DNA of 64,000 nucleotides from an uncultured Sphaerochaeta sp. (GCF_963667405.1 NZ_OY763408.1:2131757-2195756); one strand, 5' to 3'; positions 24,235 to 34,002 are shown, counted from the stretch's first letter. Numbers and translations: made by a program. Notes: a model not told the origin generated them from the letters alone.

Positions 24235-25278
24235 TCAGACAGTTTTGAGCAGCAGGTCCCCCTCCTTGATCCACTCCTTTTTCCGCAGATACCTGCTGAA
24301 AAGAGAGGAAAGCAAGGCGGGAAGCAGGATATGCATCAGCAGGATGGTCGGCCAGGCCTCGAGACCCATTACGGCAAGGGCATTGAACTGGCCAACCAGC
24401 CCGCTTGTTCCCATGCCTGCCCCTGCACTGTTGTTCTCCATTTTGAAGACCATGGTACTGACTGGCCCCAATAGTGCCGATGTCAGGGTCGGAGGAATCC
24501 AGAGCAAGGGATTCTTTGCGATATTGGGGATCTGGAGCATGCTTGTCCCCAACCCTTGGCTGATCAAGCCACCAAGCCTGTTCTCGCGATAACTGATCAC
24601 GGCAAACCCTATCATCTGGCAACTGCATCCAACCGCTGCAGCTCCAGCTGCCAACCCATCGAGCCCCAGGCTGATGCAAATCGCAGCGCTGCTGATCGGC
24701 AGGGTGAGAATCATTCCCACCACGGTGGAAACCAGGATACCCATGGGAAGCGGATAGAGTTGGGTCAACGCGTTGATGAACGAACCAAGCCAGCGCATCA
24801 ACGAGGCCATCGGAGGAGCTGCCAAATACCCTACCAGAGCACCCCCAACCAAGGTGGTCAAAGGGACCAGGATGATGTCAACACCGGTTTTCCCACTGAT
24901 TCTCTTTGCAAGTTCTGCACCCGCCAAGGCTGCGAGCATCGCTCCCACCGGCTCTCCGACCACCACATGGGACAAAACCAGTCCTTCCCCAAAGACAAAG
25001 GTCCCCGCACCGATGGCACCAACTGCGGCACTGCACAGCAACCCCAATGCGGGAGCTTTCACCGCATAGGCCACTCCCAGTCCGATGGCGGCTCCGGTAA
25101 GGTATTGGGCAACCTGGCCGATCTGTTCCAATACCGCAAGGTGCGTGTAGTGTCCGATTTGTTTGAGAATGAGACCGATGATGAGTGAGGCAAACAATCC
25201 TTGGGCCATACCGCCCAAGACACGGGTGATATAGGCACCCACCTGCTTGCCATGGGAGGAGTGAATTCCTTCTGCCAT
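24235..25278 (-). CDS. PTS_EIIC_2-type membrane protein
   Basis: A 347-residue polytopic protein of the PTS IIC-like group (PF13303 type), rich in Gly/Ala helices and with VVVGEPVGAMLAAL, LTTLVGGALVGYLAAPP and NNSAGAGMGTSGLVGQ. Family members are usually stand-alone with no IIA or IIB partner, as here, and transport has not been shown. CAGGAG precedes the ATG. It stops 2 bases from the convergent DOMON gene. Confidence 0.72.
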   Translation of the reverse strand: MAEGIHSSHGKQVGAYITRVLGGMAQGLFASLIIGLILKQIGHYTHLAVLEQIGQVAQYLTGAAIGLGVAYAVKAPALGLLCSAAVGAIGAGTFVFGEGLVLSHVVVGEPVGAMLAALAGAELAKRISGKTGVDIILVPLTTLVGGALVGYLAAPPMASLMRWLGSFINALTQLYPLPMGILVSTVVGMILTLPISSAAICISLGLDGLAAGAAAVGCSCQMIGFAVISYRENRLGGLISQGLGTSMLQIPNIAKNPLLWIPPTLTSALLGPVSTMVFKMENNSAGAGMGTSGLVGQFNALAVMGLEAWPTILLMHILLPALLSSLFSRYLRKKEWIKEGDLLLKTV

Positions 25279-25553
25279 AGAGAGCTCCTGCTATGTTGGA
25301 TTTGGTGGATGACATGGCAGGTGCAAGAACCGTAGCTTTGCACAAGGCCTCCGTTGGAAACGACTATACCAAGAGGAACCGACTGAGTAAAGACCATACA
25401 GATATTCCACCTGTACATATCACTGCGGGCAAAGAGAGCCTTTCTTACAGCACGGGACCGTCAAGCTAGGGAAAGGTACCTAGAAAATTGGGTAACAATA
25501 CCCAATGGCTCCATACATTTTTCCCAGTGTACCGTAGACCTAGGAGTACTCGT
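25279..25553. other. Divergent intergenic region
   Basis: About 275 bases between the PTS-like gene and the repeat lipoprotein, which are transcribed apart. No repeat, RNA or clear paired promoter was recognised. Confidence 0.3.
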
Positions 25554-28500
25554 ATGGGAAAGAAAAAAAGCCTGATCCTTGCCTTGATTCTTTGCCTCTT
25601 GGTCCTGGCCGGATGTGAACCTGACCCCCCAGTCCAGTACACCATCACGTATCATGTCCTTGATGGAGCATCCAATCCCAGTTTCAATCCTTCATCCTAC
25701 ACGGTGGAAACCTCCACCATACAACTGGCCGATCCCAGTCGCACAGGCTACACCTTTGCCGGCTGGTATAGTTCAGCAAGCTATACTGGAGAAGCCATCA
25801 CCCACATACCACAAGGCAGTAGCGGACCCAAGCATCTCTATGCCAAGTGGACAGGCAACACGTATACCGTTTCCTTTGACAGCAACGACCAAGCAATCCA
25901 AAACCCCGATCCGCAAGACCTCATCTTCGGACAAGCGTATGCAAGCCTTCCCACCTTAACCAAAGCGTACTATGGCCATACGTGGAACACGGTACAGAAT
26001 GGGAGTGGAACCACCATCACCAACGCCACCACACTTTCCACTGCCCAAAACCATACCCTCTACGCCCAGTGGACTCCTACCCAATACACGATAACCTACA
26101 CACTCAACGAAGGTCAGAACAGTTCTTCCAACCCGGCAACGTACACAGTTGAGACGAGCACAATCACCCTTGCAGATCCAAGCAGAGACGGCTACTCCTT
26201 CGCAAGCTGGTATACCGAAGCAGCATTCACCACACAGGTCACCACCATTGCGCAGGGTTCACATGACAACCTCAACCTGCATGCAAAATGGACAGCTAAT
26301 AGCTACACCGTCTCCTTTGACTCCCAGGACTCACAGATAGCCGATCCTGGTGCACAGAACATCGCCTTCGGCCAGACCTACGCGAGCCTCCCGACCTTGA
26401 GCAAGACCGGCTATTCGCACACCTGGAATACTGCACAAAACGGAAGTGGAACCACCATCACCAACGCCACCACACTTTCCATCGCCGATCACCACACCCT
26501 CTATGCCCAGTGGATCCCCAACACCTATACGGTGACCCTGGACAAACAGAGCGGAAGCGGCGGAAGCAACTCCGTAACAGCCACCTATGCCGCAGCAATG
26601 CCAAATGCCACCGCACCTACCAGAACCGGATATACCTTTGGGGGATACTATACATCTACCAATGGTGGAGGAACCCAGTACTATACACAAGCAATGGCAA
26701 GCACCCAGAACTGGAACCTCACTGCCAATACCACCCTCTATGCAAAATGGGAACCGGTCACCTACACCCTCACCTATCATCTGAACAGTGGGACAGCGCC
26801 CTCACCGGACAACCCGACTTCCTATACCATCGAAACAGCAACCATCACGCTCAAGAATCCAACCAGAACCTATTATTCATTCCTAGGATGGTATGCTGAA
26901 TCGACTTTTGGTACAGCAGCAACCACAATCCCACAAGGATCCACCGAAAACAAGGAATTCTTCGCCAAGTGGAGCGCAGACAGCTACACCATCACGTACG
27001 AGCTCTATGGAGGTACCAACAACAATCAGAATCCAGATAGGTATACCTATGAGTCCAATACCATCACCTTGGCAAATCCAAGCAGGACCGGATACACCTT
27101 TGCAGGCTGGTTTGCCGAATCGACCTACAACACGCAGATCACTTCCATTGCTAACCATTCCCATGGGGACAAGACATTGCATGCCAAGTGGACGGCAAAC
27201 ACCTATACGGTGACTTTCGACAAGCGAAGCGGATCAGGAGGAAGCGACTCAGTCACAGCCACCTATGATGTTGCCATGCCCACGGCCACTGCACCTACCA
27301 GAACCGGTTACACATTCGGAGGATACTACACCGCCATCAATGGAGGAGGGACCCAGTACTACACCAAGGATATGGAAAGCAGCAAGGCGTGGGACCTTGC
27401 ATCCCACACCACCCTGTATGCCAAGTGGACTCCCCTCACCTACACTCTGACCTATCACCTGAACAGTGGGACAGCACCCTCGCCGGATAACCCAGCGACC
27501 TACACCATAGAGACGGATACCATCACCCTTGCCAATCCAACCAGGACCGGCTACACCTTCGCAGGCTGGTTTGCAGAGAACACCTTCTCAACACAAGTGA
27601 CCACCGTCGCCAAAGGTTCATCAGGCAACAAGGATCTCTATGCCAAGTGGACTCCCATCACCTACACTCTGACCTATCATCTCAACAGCGGAACAGCACC
27701 CTCGCCGGACAATCCTGCGACCTACACTATAGAGACGAGTGACATCACCCTCAAGCATCCTACCCGAACCGGTTACACCTTCGCAGGCTGGTTTGACAAT
27801 TCCGAACTGACAGGATCAGCTGTCACCCAGATACCCCTCGGCTCATACGGCAACAAGAATTTCTATGCCAATTGGACAGCAAATACCTACACGGTGACCT
27901 TCAACAAACAAAACGGAAGTGGAGGAAGCGACTCAGTCACTGCCACCTTTGCTGCAACCATGCCCACAGCAACCTACCCAACCCGTTATGCCTACACCTT
28001 CGAAGGCTACTTCACTGCTGCAGAGGGAGCAGGAACCCAGTATTACACCCAGGATATGGCAAGCAGCAGGGCGTGGGACCTTGCATCCCACACCACCCTG
28101 TATGCCAAGTGGACTCCCATCACCTACACCCTGACCTATCACCTCAATGGGGGAACAGCTCCCTCGCCGAATAATCCTGCGACCTACACCATAGAGACGA
28201 GCACCATCACCTTGGCAAATCCAACCAGAACCGGCTACACCTTTGCAGGCTGGTATGCTGAAGCAGGATTCTCAACACAAGTGACCACCATTGACAAAGG
28301 CTCATCAGGTGACAAGGATCTCTATGCCAAGTGGACTCCCATCACCTACAATCTGACCTATCACCTGAACAGTGGAACAGCTCCCTCGCCGGACAATCCA
28401 GCGACCTACACCATAGAGACGAGCACTTTCGACCTGGCCGACCTGGCGAGGGATTACTATGCGTTCAACGGCTGGTATGCCGAACCAAGTTTTAACACAC

Positions 28501-29351
28501 AGGTAAGCACCATCACCCATGGATCGTATGGAGACCGAAATCTGTATGCCAAGTGGTTACCCATCGAGTACACCATCACCTACGTCCTGAAACAAGATAT
28601 GATCAACCATGCAGACAATCCCAGCTCGTATACGGTGGAGTCAGATACAATCACCTTGAAGGATCCCACCAGGCAAGGTTACTACTTCGGTGGCTGGTTC
28701 ACAGAGTCAACACTCGACAACCTGAAATTGCAGATTCCCTTGGGTTCGCATGGGGATGTCACCCTCCATCCCAAATGGAACTATACCTATCAAGTGGGTG
28801 ATCTGACTCCAGCACCAGAGTATGGCTTCATCGTGTTCGACCGCAACAGCCAACAATCGACACTCGATCCCTATGATTACCGGGAGACCAACCCCTGGCG
28901 CTATCTGGTTGCAGCAAACTACGATTACTCCAATTTGGGTAATTTCCTTGTTCCCTGGACTCCAAGCGGACAAGCCGACAATTTCTTCAATCCAGAAACC
29001 GGAGGCGACCAAGGGCCGTATGGCGATATCGGAAACGGATTGGGAGCTTCCCAAGCAGTGGTTGATTACTATGGAGCAGGACTCTCCTATGCAGCGCTTG
29101 CAGCCCAACAGACCTCGGGCTGGTTCCTCCCAAGTCTTGGGGAATTGCAATGTCTGATGAGCCTCTTTGTCAGCAGTTCAGTCGGCAATATTTCTCTCAA
29201 CACGATGTACTGGAGCTCCACCGACATCGTGAATGCGGGAAATGCCTATATGCAGCGGGTAAACGGAACTGGTTCGGCACTTTCACTTGAAACCGAATGC
29301 ATCTACGATAAGGACACACTCTGCAGGGTACGCCCCTTCAGAAGACTCTGA
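25554..29351 (+). CDS. InlB-type repeat surface lipoprotein, 14 modules
   Basis: A 1265-residue protein. The lipobox LVLAGC (Cys21) follows a basic start. Then come 14 tandem modules of about 73-80 residues, most ending LYAKW or similar and containing TGYTFAGW (Listeria-Bacteroides/Flg_new repeat, PF09479). Three module types alternate: YTLTYHLNSGTAPSPDNP type, YTVTFDKQSGSGGSDSVTA type, and two YTVSFDS..NATTL types. The C-terminal ~185 residues form a DUF1566/Lcl-like domain with WRYLVAANY, GWFLPSLGELQ, MYWSSTD and a final VRPFRR. It is probably an adhesin or surface scaffold. AGGAG precedes the start codon. Confidence 0.82.
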   Translation: MGKKKSLILALILCLLVLAGCEPDPPVQYTITYHVLDGASNPSFNPSSYTVETSTIQLADPSRTGYTFAGWYSSASYTGEAITHIPQGSSGPKHLYAKWTGNTYTVSFDSNDQAIQNPDPQDLIFGQAYASLPTLTKAYYGHTWNTVQNGSGTTITNATTLSTAQNHTLYAQWTPTQYTITYTLNEGQNSSSNPATYTVETSTITLADPSRDGYSFASWYTEAAFTTQVTTIAQGSHDNLNLHAKWTANSYTVSFDSQDSQIADPGAQNIAFGQTYASLPTLSKTGYSHTWNTAQNGSGTTITNATTLSIADHHTLYAQWIPNTYTVTLDKQSGSGGSNSVTATYAAAMPNATAPTRTGYTFGGYYTSTNGGGTQYYTQAMASTQNWNLTANTTLYAKWEPVTYTLTYHLNSGTAPSPDNPTSYTIETATITLKNPTRTYYSFLGWYAESTFGTAATTIPQGSTENKEFFAKWSADSYTITYELYGGTNNNQNPDRYTYESNTITLANPSRTGYTFAGWFAESTYNTQITSIANHSHGDKTLHAKWTANTYTVTFDKRSGSGGSDSVTATYDVAMPTATAPTRTGYTFGGYYTAINGGGTQYYTKDMESSKAWDLASHTTLYAKWTPLTYTLTYHLNSGTAPSPDNPATYTIETDTITLANPTRTGYTFAGWFAENTFSTQVTTVAKGSSGNKDLYAKWTPITYTLTYHLNSGTAPSPDNPATYTIETSDITLKHPTRTGYTFAGWFDNSELTGSAVTQIPLGSYGNKNFYANWTANTYTVTFNKQNGSGGSDSVTATFAATMPTATYPTRYAYTFEGYFTAAEGAGTQYYTQDMASSRAWDLASHTTLYAKWTPITYTLTYHLNGGTAPSPNNPATYTIETSTITLANPTRTGYTFAGWYAEAGFSTQVTTIDKGSSGDKDLYAKWTPITYNLTYHLNSGTAPSPDNPATYTIETSTFDLADLARDYYAFNGWYAEPSFNTQVSTITHGSYGDRNLYAKWLPIEYTITYVLKQDMINHADNPSSYTVESDTITLKDPTRQGYYFGGWFTESTLDNLKLQIPLGSHGDVTLHPKWNYTYQVGDLTPAPEYGFIVFDRNSQQSTLDPYDYRETNPWRYLVAANYDYSNLGNFLVPWTPSGQADNFFNPETGGDQGPYGDIGNGLGASQAVVDYYGAGLSYAALAAQQTSGWFLPSLGELQCLMSLFVSSSVGNISLNTMYWSSTDIVNAGNAYMQRVNGTGSALSLETECIYDKDTLCRVRPFRRL

Positions 29352-29399
29352 TCATATGGTAGTATCGGCATAGAGACCCTACCTGCCAAGGTACTCTTC

Positions 29400-29454
29400 T
29401 TGACAGGATGGTGGAGTCTTATATATCATACTATTGATATAGAATTTATAGTAT
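29400..29454 (+). promoter_or_regulatory. Promoter and inverted repeat before the DAACS symporter
   Basis: TTGACA (29400-29405), 16 bases, TATATC (29422-29427), followed by an inverted repeat ATACTAT (29428-29434) and ATAGTAT (29448-29454), 13 bases apart. The repeat overlaps the start region and is a plausible operator. Confidence 0.45.
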
Positions 29455-29472
29455 ATAAAAAGGATGGAACCT

Positions 29473-30819
29473 ATGAATACGCTGCTTTGGCTGGGAATAT
29501 TTGTACTCTTGCTTGTCGGTTTGGTCATGATGAAACACCGTTTTCACCTACCCTTCTCCATTCGGGTATCCACCGCTCTTGCACTGGGTGCTCTTCTGGG
29601 ACTTGCACTCTTCTTCTTTGCAGAGAGCGCAACCCGGGATGAGGTACGCAGGTGGACAGCCCTGGTAGGCAACGGCTATGTGGACCTCTTGCGGATGCTC
29701 ATCATCCCCTTGGTCCCCACCAGCATCATTGCCGGACTGCTCAGACTCAGCTCCACCGAGGAACTGAGGAAAATGGGAATACGGACCATCTCATTGTTCC
29801 TCTTTACTGCAATCCTTGCCGGGATCATCGGCCTGGTGGTGGGATCGCTGTTCTCGGTAGGAAGCGGTATGACCATCGGGGAACTGGCAAAACGGGAACC
29901 GAACACCCTTACCAACCTCTTCTCACAGTTCAGGGCGTTCATACCCTCAAATCCGGTTCGTTCAGCAAGCGAGATGCAAATGATTCCCTTGGTAGTGTTC
30001 TCCGTCTTCCTTGGCGTGGCAGCCATTGCAGTGAAAAGCAAGAAACCTGAAGCGACCAAACCATTTGAGAATCTGTTGGAAAGCTTTCTTGCCATCGTCA
30101 TGGAACTGACGAAGATCGTGCTCCGACTTACCCCTTACGGGGTGCTTGCACTCACCTCCTATTGGCTATCCAGCACCGGGTTGAATGCGCTTGTCCAGCT
30201 GGGACTCTTCGTCGTTGCTATCGTGGTCGCTTGCTTGCTGCAGATGGGCATCGTCTACTCAGGGCTGCTTGCCTTCAGTGCAAAGATCAACCCCATACGG
30301 TTCTTCCGAGCTGCAAGTCCTGCCCTGTTGCTCGCGTTCTCCAGCCGCTCAAGCCTTGGTTCGCTCACCATGACCGTCAGCACCATGACCAACCGGCTGA
30401 AAGTAAGCCCACGGGTGGCAAATTTCGTAGGCCCATTGGGAGCAGTGATGAACATGGATGCCTGCGGAGGGATTTTCCCTGCCATGGTCTCCGTCTTTGC
30501 AGCAAATGCATTCGGCATTGATCTCTCACTCTCCCAGTACATTCTGATCGTGGTCATCTCCGTATTTGCAAGCCTGGGCAGCGCTGCGGTACCCATGGGG
30601 GCCACAGCCTTCACCATCATCACCCTGACAACGGTAGGATTGCCGGTGGAAGCGGTGGGCTTGGTGGCAGGAGTCGACTTTTTGGTGGATATGTTCCGCA
30701 CCATGACCAACGTTGCAGGTGACCTGAGCACCTCCGTGGTAGTGGCCAACTCCCTTGGGGAGTTTGACAGGGATGCCTTCAACACCCAGGATCTGGGGGC
30801 AGAGATGGCAATGGCCTGA
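29473..30819 (+). CDS. Dicarboxylate/amino acid:cation symporter (DAACS family)
   Basis: A 448-residue transporter with eight predicted helices and two re-entrant loops. Loop HP1 is seen in LLLAFSSRSSLGSLTMT, the sodium motif region NMDACG (the usual NMDG with insertion-like variation) follows, and HP2 is ASLGSAAVPMGAT. The AAFSTSSS-like motif being AFSSRSSLG points to the cystine/TcyP or glutamate side of the family. AAGGA favours ATG 29473 over 29464. It ends 2 bases from the convergent ATL gene. Confidence 0.85.
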   Translation: MNTLLWLGIFVLLLVGLVMMKHRFHLPFSIRVSTALALGALLGLALFFFAESATRDEVRRWTALVGNGYVDLLRMLIIPLVPTSIIAGLLRLSSTEELRKMGIRTISLFLFTAILAGIIGLVVGSLFSVGSGMTIGELAKREPNTLTNLFSQFRAFIPSNPVRSASEMQMIPLVVFSVFLGVAAIAVKSKKPEATKPFENLLESFLAIVMELTKIVLRLTPYGVLALTSYWLSSTGLNALVQLGLFVVAIVVACLLQMGIVYSGLLAFSAKINPIRFFRAASPALLLAFSSRSSLGSLTMTVSTMTNRLKVSPRVANFVGPLGAVMNMDACGGIFPAMVSVFAANAFGIDLSLSQYILIVVISVFASLGSAAVPMGATAFTIITLTTVGLPVEAVGLVAGVDFLVDMFRTMTNVAGDLSTSVVVANSLGEFDRDAFNTQDLGAEMAMA

Positions 30820-30821
30820 AT

Positions 30822-31115
30822 TCAGGGCCTCCACTGATACCGCTGCATATCGATGCGTCCTGACTGAAGAAAGCAGATGCCTTCTGCTTCCAGCAGGACG
30901 CGCTGCAGCGCATCATGCTCTCGCTCGGCAATGCTCCCATCCGAGCGAACAACCCGATGCCAGGGAAGCCCCTCAGGGCACTGGCTCATCGCCCATCCGA
31001 CGGTACGGGCTTGGCGGGGATCACCCAGGAGCAGGGCTATCTGGCCATAGGAGGCTACCCTGCCAAAGGGTATGCGTTTTACCACATCATAGACATTTGC
31101 AAAGTACGTGTTCAT
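30822..31115 (-). CDS. Alkyltransferase-like (ATL) DNA repair protein
   Basis: A 97-residue protein corresponding to the DNA-binding part of O6-alkylguanine transferases. The reactive Cys of PCHR is replaced by Trp in PWHR (51-54), the mark of ATL proteins, which bind alkylguanine and channel it to nucleotide excision repair. Family blocks IPFGRVASYGQIA and RTVGWAMSQCP are present. GGAGGT precedes ATG 31115. uvrC is in the same window (7122-8972). Confidence 0.88.
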   Translation of the reverse strand: MNTYFANVYDVVKRIPFGRVASYGQIALLLGDPRQARTVGWAMSQCPEGLPWHRVVRSDGSIAEREHDALQRVLLEAEGICFLQSGRIDMQRYQWRP

Positions 31116-31242
31116 CGTACCTCCAGCATAGACGCCACAAGAGGATCCTGCAAGGAGAGCAAAGAAGAGAACAAAATCCAGACAGGTCCCGCTCTTTCCT
31201 CCGCAGCAATGCATTGGTACACTGAAACGGGAGGAAACGCCC

Positions 31243-32310
31243 ATGATGCAGAGAAATCGCTTCGCATCTCTTGTTCTGCTGCTCCTTCTTACACCCTTGC
31301 TCCTTGCTGGGGCAAGCATTCCGATCAGTTGGGAGACTACTGCAGAAGCTTGGAAAGGAAAAACAGGAACCATCCTGACCCTCTTTTTGCCCCCAGACGG
31401 GAAGCCTGCCCCGATTGATGGCATGGGCTCCTACTCATGGGATTCGTCCATCGGCAGTGCAGCGGTGGACATGGGACTCATCACCTACCATGAGGGTGGA
31501 GAGGTGGTCATCCAGATACTCGAAGGCCCTGAATACATCAAGGGCAACATGTTTCAGGACTCGTATGAAGGGTGGAATACCATCTTCGTCTTTCTGGATG
31601 CAGAAGGCCACATGATACAACCCGATCTGGAAGGAGTGCTCTTCCTCGACATTCCTGAGGAGGATGTATGGGTCCCGAGCAAGGAAAGCCCCACCCACCT
31701 GACCATCCGCAATGAGACCGATACAACCTTCCATACCGTATGGGTCTACACCAGCGACATGTTTGCCGTAGATGTGCATACAACCAATCGGCTGCATATG
31801 CCGCCACTCTCACCAGGAGAAGAACAACACATCCAATTCAGCGATCATCCGGATCTGGAAGAAGCGGTGCTTTACCGCTATGGCCAACAATTCCGGGTGG
31901 AAGCCTTTGGGACTGACAATCAGGTCTACCGCCGAACCTGGGCTCCCGATGTCGACACACGTACCATTCGTCTTGAAAAAACTGAAGCGGCAGGTGAGCG
32001 TCCAACCAGCCTTACCATCAACAACACCACCGGGTACAGCATCGTTGACATCTTCATCCTGACGCCCGAAATGGAAAATTCCCTGGACTTCAGCACCGAT
32101 GTCTTGCTCCCGTACAGTCTGGAAGACGGACAGTCCTATACCGTGGAAATCGGAAACTGGCCGTATCTTTCGGAGTACCTTGCACACACCAGCAATGCGG
32201 AACTGCTCATCTTGGCCTTTGATGATGATGATTACCTGTTGGCACGCTCCTGGGACGTCGAGCATGATGGGTATTGCATCGATTTGGGATTGGCAGACTA
32301 TTTCGAATGA
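31243..32310 (+). CDS. Secreted protein with LCCL-like domain and two tandem repeats
   Basis: A 355-residue protein with a signal peptide (cleavage near LLAGAS). Residues about 55-118 resemble an LCCL domain: GSYSWDSSIGSAAVDMGLI, GGEVVIQILEG and the YKGN-like turn. Two homologous ~95-residue units follow, beginning PTHLTIRNETD and PTSLTINNTTG, each with VWVYTSDM or IFILTPEM and a late RTW or RSW. LCCL domains are adhesion or lipid-binding modules of extracellular proteins. GGAGG precedes the start. Likely a surface or periplasmic protein of unknown role. Confidence 0.6.
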   Translation: MMQRNRFASLVLLLLLTPLLLAGASIPISWETTAEAWKGKTGTILTLFLPPDGKPAPIDGMGSYSWDSSIGSAAVDMGLITYHEGGEVVIQILEGPEYIKGNMFQDSYEGWNTIFVFLDAEGHMIQPDLEGVLFLDIPEEDVWVPSKESPTHLTIRNETDTTFHTVWVYTSDMFAVDVHTTNRLHMPPLSPGEEQHIQFSDHPDLEEAVLYRYGQQFRVEAFGTDNQVYRRTWAPDVDTRTIRLEKTEAAGERPTSLTINNTTGYSIVDIFILTPEMENSLDFSTDVLLPYSLEDGQSYTVEIGNWPYLSEYLAHTSNAELLILAFDDDDYLLARSWDVEHDGYCIDLGLADYFE

Positions 32311-32992
32311 GAGAGCCTATGGATCTGGCCTGTCCCGCTACCTCTCCAAGCAACTGCTGTTTCTGCTTTTGGTTGCGTTTCTCCTCCTGTACTGTTCCCG
32401 GGACCCGATGTGGACCAAGGCTTGGCTGTATGTGGCCTCCCTCTTGCTCATCATGGCGGTCAATCTTCTTGCCATGAACCGTTCCTTGCTTACGGAACGT
32501 TCAAAGCTGCAGGAGGGAACCAAGAAATGGGATGTGGGGCTTTCCTTGTTTGTAGCCGTCATCGGACCGTTTCTCGTCGTTATCGTTGCGTCTCTTGACC
32601 ATCGCTACCATTGGGGAGAAACGGTACCGGCCTTGGCAAGCTACGTCTTTCTCCTGCTCTTCTTGCTTGCGTCCTTCTTCGCGACCTGGGCGATGCATAC
32701 CAACCAATTCTTCTCGGCCACTGTCCGTATCCAAGCCGATCGTGAACAGAAGGTAGTAGACAACGGCCCTTACCAATTGGTGCGCCACCCCGGGTACCTT
32801 GGGGGAATCATCGGCATCCTTGCAACCGCACTGGCTCTCCAATCCTATGTCGCCCTGGTTCCCGCTTCCTTGGTTGTCATTGGATATGTGGTACGTACGG
32901 CTTTGGAGGACAGGGTACTCAAGATTGAACTTGAGGGGTATCAGGACTATTCGCTGCGGGTGAAGTACCGGTTGGTGATGTTTGTGTGGTAA
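32264..32992 (+). CDS. Isoprenylcysteine carboxyl methyltransferase-family membrane protein
   Basis: A membrane protein of about 240 residues with five or so helices and the ICMT/PEMT signature NGPYQLVRHPGYLGGIIG (SAM and substrate binding), then LEDRVLKIELEGYQDYS. Bacterial members methylate unknown substrates. The start is uncertain: ATG 32264/32267 overlaps the LCCL gene by 44-47 bases and lacks a strong ribosome site, while no ATG lies closer to the first helix. It overlaps the convergent DMT gene by 74 bases. Confidence 0.75.
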   Translation: MMGIASIWDWQTISNERAYGSGLSRYLSKQLLFLLLVAFLLLYCSRDPMWTKAWLYVASLLLIMAVNLLAMNRSLLTERSKLQEGTKKWDVGLSLFVAVIGPFLVVIVASLDHRYHWGETVPALASYVFLLLFLLASFFATWAMHTNQFFSATVRIQADREQKVVDNGPYQLVRHPGYLGGIIGILATALALQSYVALVPASLVVIGYVVRTALEDRVLKIELEGYQDYSLRVKYRLVMFVW

Positions 32993-33851
32993 CGGACAAG
33001 ACCAAGGCAATGATGATGAGTGCTCCACCACCTAGGGTGGCAAACGAGGGGAGCTCCCCCAAGAAAAGTACAGCACTGAACACGGTTACCAAGGGCTCTA
33101 GGGTCGACACCAAGCTGGCATTTGTTGCCCCTATCCTCCCCATTCCTGCGAAAAAAGACCAGAAGGCCACCACAGTGGAGAAAAGAGCCAGAGAGAGGGT
33201 TGCAAGCACTCCACTCACGGTCTGGGGTAGATGCACTCCCGAACGAAGCATCAGGAAAAGATAGGAGAGTGAGGAGCTGACGATGATCACCGCACTGCTG
33301 GCCATGGCAGTTCGTTTTCCCACGACTTGGGCACTGATGAGGATGTACAGCGAGTAGGCAAATGCAGCGATCAAGGCAAGGATCACCCCCTTCGGTTCGG
33401 CATGTCCTCCCAGCCCGATCACCAGAATACAGCCCAACAGGGCAAGGGCCAATGACAGGCCGGTTGCGAATGAGAGCTTTTCATGGGTGAACAGTACGGA
33501 AAACAAGGTGACCAATGCAGGATATGCATACAAGAGCAGGGAAACCACACTCGCCGAAGCATACTTGAGTGCCGTGAAATAGCAAAATGAAGTACCCGTG
33601 TAGCCAAGCACCCCAAGCAGGACAACGATAGGCCAGTACCCTTTGGGCGGGAGCAGAGCCTTTCGCTTCCAAGCAACCAGGGAGAGCAGGACACCCCCTG
33701 CGAAGAACCGGAAGAAGAGAAGGGTCAGGGTATCGGCTCCGGAAGCATAGGCTATGCGTGCAAAAATCGGCATGATGCCGAAGCAGACGGCCGAAATCGC
33801 AACCAACAGGTATCCGATCACAAGCTCTTTGTTTTGACGACGTTTCTGCAT
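32919..33851 (-). CDS. EamA/DMT-family transporter
   Basis: A 310-residue protein with ten hydrophobic helices in two EamA halves; the repeats are seen in FGIMPIFARIAYASGADTL, ASVVSLLLYAYPALVTLFS and in the second half ASLVSTLEPLVTVFSAVLFLGE (quoted in part: STLEPLVTVFSAVLFLGE). Substrates of such carriers are varied metabolites. GGAGGG precedes ATG 33851. The hydrophilic tail (about 20 residues, TSPTGTSPAANSPD) is the part that overlaps the ICMT gene and may be dispensable. Confidence 0.85.
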   Translation of the reverse strand: MQKRRQNKELVIGYLLVAISAVCFGIMPIFARIAYASGADTLTLLFFRFFAGGVLLSLVAWKRKALLPPKGYWPIVVLLGVLGYTGTSFCYFTALKYASASVVSLLLYAYPALVTLFSVLFTHEKLSFATGLSLALALLGCILVIGLGGHAEPKGVILALIAAFAYSLYILISAQVVGKRTAMASSAVIIVSSSLSYLFLMLRSGVHLPQTVSGVLATLSLALFSTVVAFWSFFAGMGRIGATNASLVSTLEPLVTVFSAVLFLGELPSFATLGGGALIIIALVLSVTTQTSPTGTSPAANSPDTPQVQS

Positions 33852-33933
33852 ACACCCTCCCTTGTTGCAGTAGCAGTACTGTTTTCCTGATTTGCTTGTC
33901 AAGATGATGAAACGTTGTGTGACGATGAAAGTC

Positions 33934-33984
33934 TTGACAGGATGGTATTTCAGGTTTATATGACTATTATCACTATTTTAGTCA
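33934..33984 (+). promoter_or_regulatory. Promoter and putative TetR operator of the ABC exporter operon
   Basis: TTGACA (33934-33939), 17-base spacer, TATATG (33957-33962). An inverted repeat TGACTA (33961-33966) / TAGTCA (33979-33984) with 12 bases between overlaps the -10 and start site. A repressor bound there would block transcription, fitting autoregulation by the TetR protein encoded next. Confidence 0.58.
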
Positions 33985-34002
33985 AATGTTTTTGGAGAGA
34001 AT

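Noticed and set aside
32274-32477. Short frame at the start of the ICMT-like gene, with ATG overlapping the LCCL stop
   Set aside because: It is out of frame with the conserved membrane protein. An in-frame ATG pair at 32264/32267 explains the start without a frameshift.
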